From Spirochaetaceae bacterium (GTDB lineage Bacteria > Spirochaetota > Spirochaetia > Treponematales > Breznakiellaceae), in contig JAITKQ010000043.1 of the NCBI GenBank assembly GCA_031278295.1, positions 1 to 24,692 of the forward strand: a DNA stretch of 24,692 bases, in the 5' to 3' direction. Shown one piece after another: positions 21,700 to 24,692 of the stretch. The notes below the pieces were generated by a model. That model saw only the letters and a program-made list of their open reading frames with translations, was not told where the DNA came from and searched no databases. Each line of letters opens with the position of its first letter. The stretch's first letter is position 1. The position numbers and the translations under genes are program-made.

Positions 21700-24345
21700 C
21701 TACTCCATCAGCGGGTTGTAGGAGGGTAGCTCAAAATCATCCAAAGACGGCAGCGTAAGGTCAAGCTGCGGACTCTCAGCCGCACCGTCCGAGTCGCCCT
21801 CCGCCGCTGCGGGAAGCGGTGGCTGCGCGTCCGTCTTTCCGCCGCCGCCATACCTGTTGGCGGGCGCGGTTTCGGGTAGCAGGCCAAGGTCAAGGACGGG
21901 CATCTTCAGTTCCGTCAGCACACCGCGGTCGTCGAATGCGGCGATGCCGGTGCGCAGGGTTTCGATTGCCAGGTGCGATCTGTATTCACCGCCGCCGCCG
22001 TGATGCGTGCAGTACTCGGTAGGGCGGAATTTATCTAAAAAGGTAAGCACGACATCGCCCTCGTTACAGTCTGGCGTCAAAAGCTGCCCCGATTTTGCAC
22101 AAACCCTGATGTCAACAAGTCCCGTTTCCGGCCTTTTGAAGTCCCTGGCAGGTAGGCCCCGGTGGATTTCACGCATAAAGTCCCCCCAGATGGGCCCCGC
22201 CAGTGTCGCCCCGGTCAGCGTAAGGCCAAGTGAGTTTCCCGGTTTGTCGAAACCAAACCATATCGCCGTCGTATAGTACGGGGTAAAACCCACTGTCCAG
22301 GCGTCCGACCAGTTCTGAGTCGTACCGGTCTTGCCGGCTGCCGCTATGCGGTAACGTTGCCCCTTGTCGTCCACAAATACAAACTTCGCACCCTGCCCGC
22401 CCAGTGTCCCCATCTCGACCGTTTTTTTCAGCAGCCCCGTCATAACGTAAGCGTTTTGCCGGCTAATAAGCTGGATCGCACCGCCTTTTTGCCGCTGTTT
22501 AAGCCGGATTTCCCGCTCATTGTCCAAGATAACGGTGCCGTTCCGGTTCTCTATATAGCGTATGGCCATCGGGGTAACTTCCCGGCCCTCGTTGGCGAAT
22601 ACGGCAAAGGCCCGCGCCATCTGTACCGGGGCGATGGAGATGATGCCAAGTCCAATCGGGTAAACGTGGGGAAATGTGCGGCGTTTAACATTGGGATCGC
22701 TTATGCCTAGCAGTAGCGCCGCGCGGTCTATCGCGGTGTCGAAGCCTATCGCATCCAGAATTTTAAGCGAAGGTACGTTCATGGACTGGGCAAGCGCGTC
22801 GTACAGGAGAACGGTTCCCTTCCATTCGCCCCTGAAATTAAGCGGGATGTACGGCGTCCCATCCTCGTTGTGAAAAATCACCGGCGCATCGTAAATGAGC
22901 GAGGAGGGCGTGAAATCGCCGCTGTCTATCGCCGCCGAATAGTAAAGTGGCTTAAAACTGGACCCGGGCATGATATGACCCTGCGTGGCCCGGATAAGTT
23001 GGTTGTTTTCGTCGTACTTTGAACCGCCTATGATGGCCTTTATGTACCCGGTTTCGTTTTCGATGACTATCAGCGCCCCTTCCACAACGTTCTCTTCGGT
23101 ATTCGCCTTTAGTTCAAGAAAACCGGCGTTGGAAATGCCTTTCATGTCCTGAAGCCCGAAGGCAAGGGCCGCCAAATCAATGACGGGGTTTACCACCTTG
23201 GTATAGCGGTTTACCGCGCGCGTTTTGTTCTGCTCCAGAGAGGTGCCGCGCAGTATGTTTACGTCGAAAGCAAGCGACAATAGGTTGATTACCGGGATAT
23301 ATGTCTGCTCGGCGCGGATAAGGCGGTTTCCGGACGAAACACGGTACTCCCTGTTGGCCCGCGCTAAGCCTTCCTCCATGTACCGTTGGGCGGTGTTTTG
23401 AAAATTGAGGTCCAGCGTGGTGTAAACCGTGTACCCGTCCCGGTAGTAGTCCATGGTTTTGTACATCATGCCGTCAAGCTCGCGGCGCACGTACTCGCTG
23501 AACCAAGGCGCCTTGTCGTCGCGGTTAAAGTAGGCGGCCCGCGATACCCGCGTGTAGTCGTAGTTCCCCCAGTATTCGTTGAACGATGTCTCGGTGTCGG
23601 CCTTCGTCGCGTAGCCAAGCTCAACCATGCGGTTAAGTACGTCCAGTTGCCTGTCCATCGCACGGTTCGGGTTGTCCAACGGGTTGTACTTTGCCGGGCT
23701 GGAAAGCTGAATAACCAGTATCGCCGACTCGGCAAGGCTTAGGTCCTTGGAACTGTGCCCGAAAAAATATTTGCTGGCCGCCTCCACGCCGTAGACGCCA
23801 GGCCCCATGTACATGTAGTTTAGGTAGAATTCAAGGATTTCGTTTTTTGTGTAGCGCCGTTCCATCTGTAGCGCCCACCAGAGCTCGCGTATCTTGCGCG
23901 AAATCGTGCGCTCCGATCTGTCGGTGTACAGGGTGCCCGCCACTTGCTGGGTTATCGTGGACCCTCCGCCCAAAGAACCGGCGTTGAACAGTTTTTCCCG
24001 TATTTGGCCATAAAAGGCACGGGCAATCGCCCTTATGGTAAAGCCCCTGTGTCTGTAAAAATCCGGGTCCTCCCGGGCAAGCACGGCGTATATAAGATGC
24101 CGGGGTAGATCGGCAAGTGATACAAGCTCGCGCTTCTCGTCTGCGGAAAATTCGGTTATCAGTTCGCCGTTTATGTCAAGGATTTTTGTGGGTAGGGCCG
24201 GGGCAAATTCCTGGAAATTCTCCTGATTTGTGATGTTTACCGTTTCGGCCAGCGCCAAGCCAAGTGCCATGCCGGTTCCCGCTGTAAAAATAACGGTAAG
24301 GGTGCCCATGAACAGTATAAATTTGTATGTTCCGGTCTTTCCCAT
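21700..24345 (-). CDS. Class A penicillin-binding protein (PBP1A-type: transglycosylase plus transpeptidase)
   Basis: 881 aa bifunctional peptidoglycan synthase. N-terminal membrane anchor (about 8-33). GT51 transglycosylase: REDPDFYRHRGF with catalytic Glu92, then GGGSTITQQVAGTL, ERRYTKNEILEFYLN and YGVEAASKYFFG. The transpeptidase has the SxxK motif in PGSSFKP (near 460), SxN in AQSMNVPS, and KTG in AAGKTGTTQNWSDAW (near 670); all catalytic residues are present. The C-terminal tail has CAKSGQLLTPDC and a low-complexity acidic/Pro end. It acts at the outer face of the inner membrane. Start: ATG at 24345, giving a short cytoplasmic tail before the anchor. No Shine-Dalgarno, but a promoter 7 nt upstream suggests a leaderless mRNA. 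Confidence 0.95.
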   Translation of the reverse strand: MGKTGTYKFILFMGTLTVIFTAGTGMALGLALAETVNITNQENFQEFAPALPTKILDINGELITEFSADEKRELVSLADLPRHLIYAVLAREDPDFYRHRGFTIRAIARAFYGQIREKLFNAGSLGGGSTITQQVAGTLYTDRSERTISRKIRELWWALQMERRYTKNEILEFYLNYMYMGPGVYGVEAASKYFFGHSSKDLSLAESAILVIQLSSPAKYNPLDNPNRAMDRQLDVLNRMVELGYATKADTETSFNEYWGNYDYTRVSRAAYFNRDDKAPWFSEYVRRELDGMMYKTMDYYRDGYTVYTTLDLNFQNTAQRYMEEGLARANREYRVSSGNRLIRAEQTYIPVINLLSLAFDVNILRGTSLEQNKTRAVNRYTKVVNPVIDLAALAFGLQDMKGISNAGFLELKANTEENVVEGALIVIENETGYIKAIIGGSKYDENNQLIRATQGHIMPGSSFKPLYYSAAIDSGDFTPSSLIYDAPVIFHNEDGTPYIPLNFRGEWKGTVLLYDALAQSMNVPSLKILDAIGFDTAIDRAALLLGISDPNVKRRTFPHVYPIGLGIISIAPVQMARAFAVFANEGREVTPMAIRYIENRNGTVILDNEREIRLKQRQKGGAIQLISRQNAYVMTGLLKKTVEMGTLGGQGAKFVFVDDKGQRYRIAAAGKTGTTQNWSDAWTVGFTPYYTTAIWFGFDKPGNSLGLTLTGATLAGPIWGDFMREIHRGLPARDFKRPETGLVDIRVCAKSGQLLTPDCNEGDVVLTFLDKFRPTEYCTHHGGGGEYRSHLAIETLRTGIAAFDDRGVLTELKMPVLDLGLLPETAPANRYGGGGKTDAQPPLPAAAEGDSDGAAESPQLDLTLPSLDDFELPSYNPLME

Positions 24346-24352
24346 ACAATTC

Positions 24353-24382
24353 AGGATAGAAAAATCGTATCCCCCCTGTCAA
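24353..24382 (-). promoter_or_regulatory. Promoter of the PBP gene, likely leaderless
   Basis: Minus strand: TTGACA (24382-24377), 18-nt spacer, TATCCT (24358-24353), then 7 nt to the ATG at 24345. The expected start point is at or within two bases of the ATG. The -35 begins directly at the edge of a repeat A copy. Confidence 0.6.
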
Positions 24383-24384
24383 CC

Positions 24385-24540
24385 CGCCCCGCCCCCGCCA
24401 GCCCCACCAGTGGGTCTCACATCCGCTACGCGGTAGCATCCCGCGGGCGGGCTTCGGGTTCTGCCCTCGGGTCCGCAAAAGGCGATAGGCATACGCGCCC
24501 GCCAGCGGGGGGTGGTTTGATGTTTCAGGGAACAGACTCA
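24385..24540. repeat. Repeat A copy
   Basis: Matches the right arm at 5265-5500 in order and orientation: ccgccagccccaccagtggg, tctcacatccgctacgcggtag, gggttctgcc, aggcatacgcg, cgccagcgggg, then gtttgatgtttc as in gttcgatgttttgg. Confidence 0.9.
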
Positions 24541-24548
24541 GGTGATTT

Positions 24549-24665
24549 GGGCGCATTTCCGGCCCTGCCGGAAACCGGGCTTTGCGGGGTTCCGCGAGGC
24601 AACCCCTTGGGTTGCCCCTACATTCGCTACGCGAACGCTTCGCGCCCCTCCAATCCCTTGCGCAT
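24549..24665. repeat. Repeat B copy
   Basis: gggcgcatttccgg, ccggaaaccgggctttgcgg, ggttccgcgaggcaacccc, ttgggttgcccc and cgcccctccaatcccttgcgc. The same words occur inside the coding sequence at 2932-3050 and, reversed, at 8822-8895. From about 24669 another repeat A-like word (ccgccagcgggccccacatccgc) starts and runs off the window. No gene is supported in 24383-24692. Confidence 0.85.
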
Positions 24666-24692
24666 TCCCCCGCCAGCGGGCCCCACATCCGC

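Noticed and set aside
24176..24688. 170-aa minus-strand frame across the right-hand repeats
   Set aside because: Made of repeat A, repeat B and the antisense of the PBP start region; no conserved pattern.

Overview
The window looks like chromosome from a spirochaete of the hindgut Treponema type (T. primitia / T. azotonutricia relatives). This is an inference from gene content: a class A penicillin-binding protein, a short FtsY, a cyclic-nucleotide receptor paired with a degenerate cyclase, an RAYT-type repeat-associated transposase remnant, many dispersed GC-rich palindromic repeats, and 14-nt homopolymeric G/C tracts. No tRNA, rRNA or CRISPR array was seen.

Layout. (1) 1-442: C-terminal end of an Rpn-family nuclease with a 12-bp coding tandem repeat. 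(2) 284-5655: a 1530-aa two-activase plus HgdB-like protein (minus strand) flanked by long inverted copies of a composite repeat. The same repeat family supplies the C-termini of both this gene and the Rpn gene, and another repeat is inserted in frame in the middle of the big protein. (3) 5688-8748: minus-strand operon of a dual cyclic-nucleotide-binding protein and a membrane protein with a degenerate class III cyclase domain, with a strong sigma-70-like promoter overlapped by an inverted repeat. (4) 8749-9475: repeat-rich noncoding DNA. (5) 9476-11710: ftsY and a secreted protein of unknown function. (6) 11723-13335: minus-strand pair of a LysM/DUF4398-like exported protein and a YmdB-like metallophosphoesterase homologue that has lost most metal ligands (GTGA overlap). 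(7) 13550-17866: a near-consensus promoter, a structured 150-nt leader, then cysK, a nitrogenase beta-like gene and a nitrogenase alpha-like gene, the last two separated by a 245-nt hairpin-rich spacer. (8) 17893-20345: a C14 tract, a TPR-DUF2971 gene, an RAYT pseudogene carrying a G14 tract and a G-quadruplex-prone array. (9) 20346-24382: noncoding DNA with palindromes, a PAP2-like membrane protein with altered catalytic motifs, a C14 tract, and a class A PBP with a probably leaderless promoter. (10) 24385-24692: more repeat copies.

The most interesting unit is the cysK / nitrogenase-like operon. Both nitrogenase-component-1 subunits keep all three P-cluster-type cysteines, and the alpha-like one keeps the cofactor cysteine. 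The His-195 and Gln-191 equivalents and any histidine at the cofactor-ligand segment are missing, so nitrogen is probably not the substrate. Its physical link to cysteine synthase suggests (inference) a reductase that releases sulfide or a thiol for assimilation. No NifH-like reductase is in the window.

A second theme is families whose catalytic residues are altered: the cyclase, the YmdB homologue and the PAP2 protein. A third is repeat DNA that repeatedly enters coding sequence.
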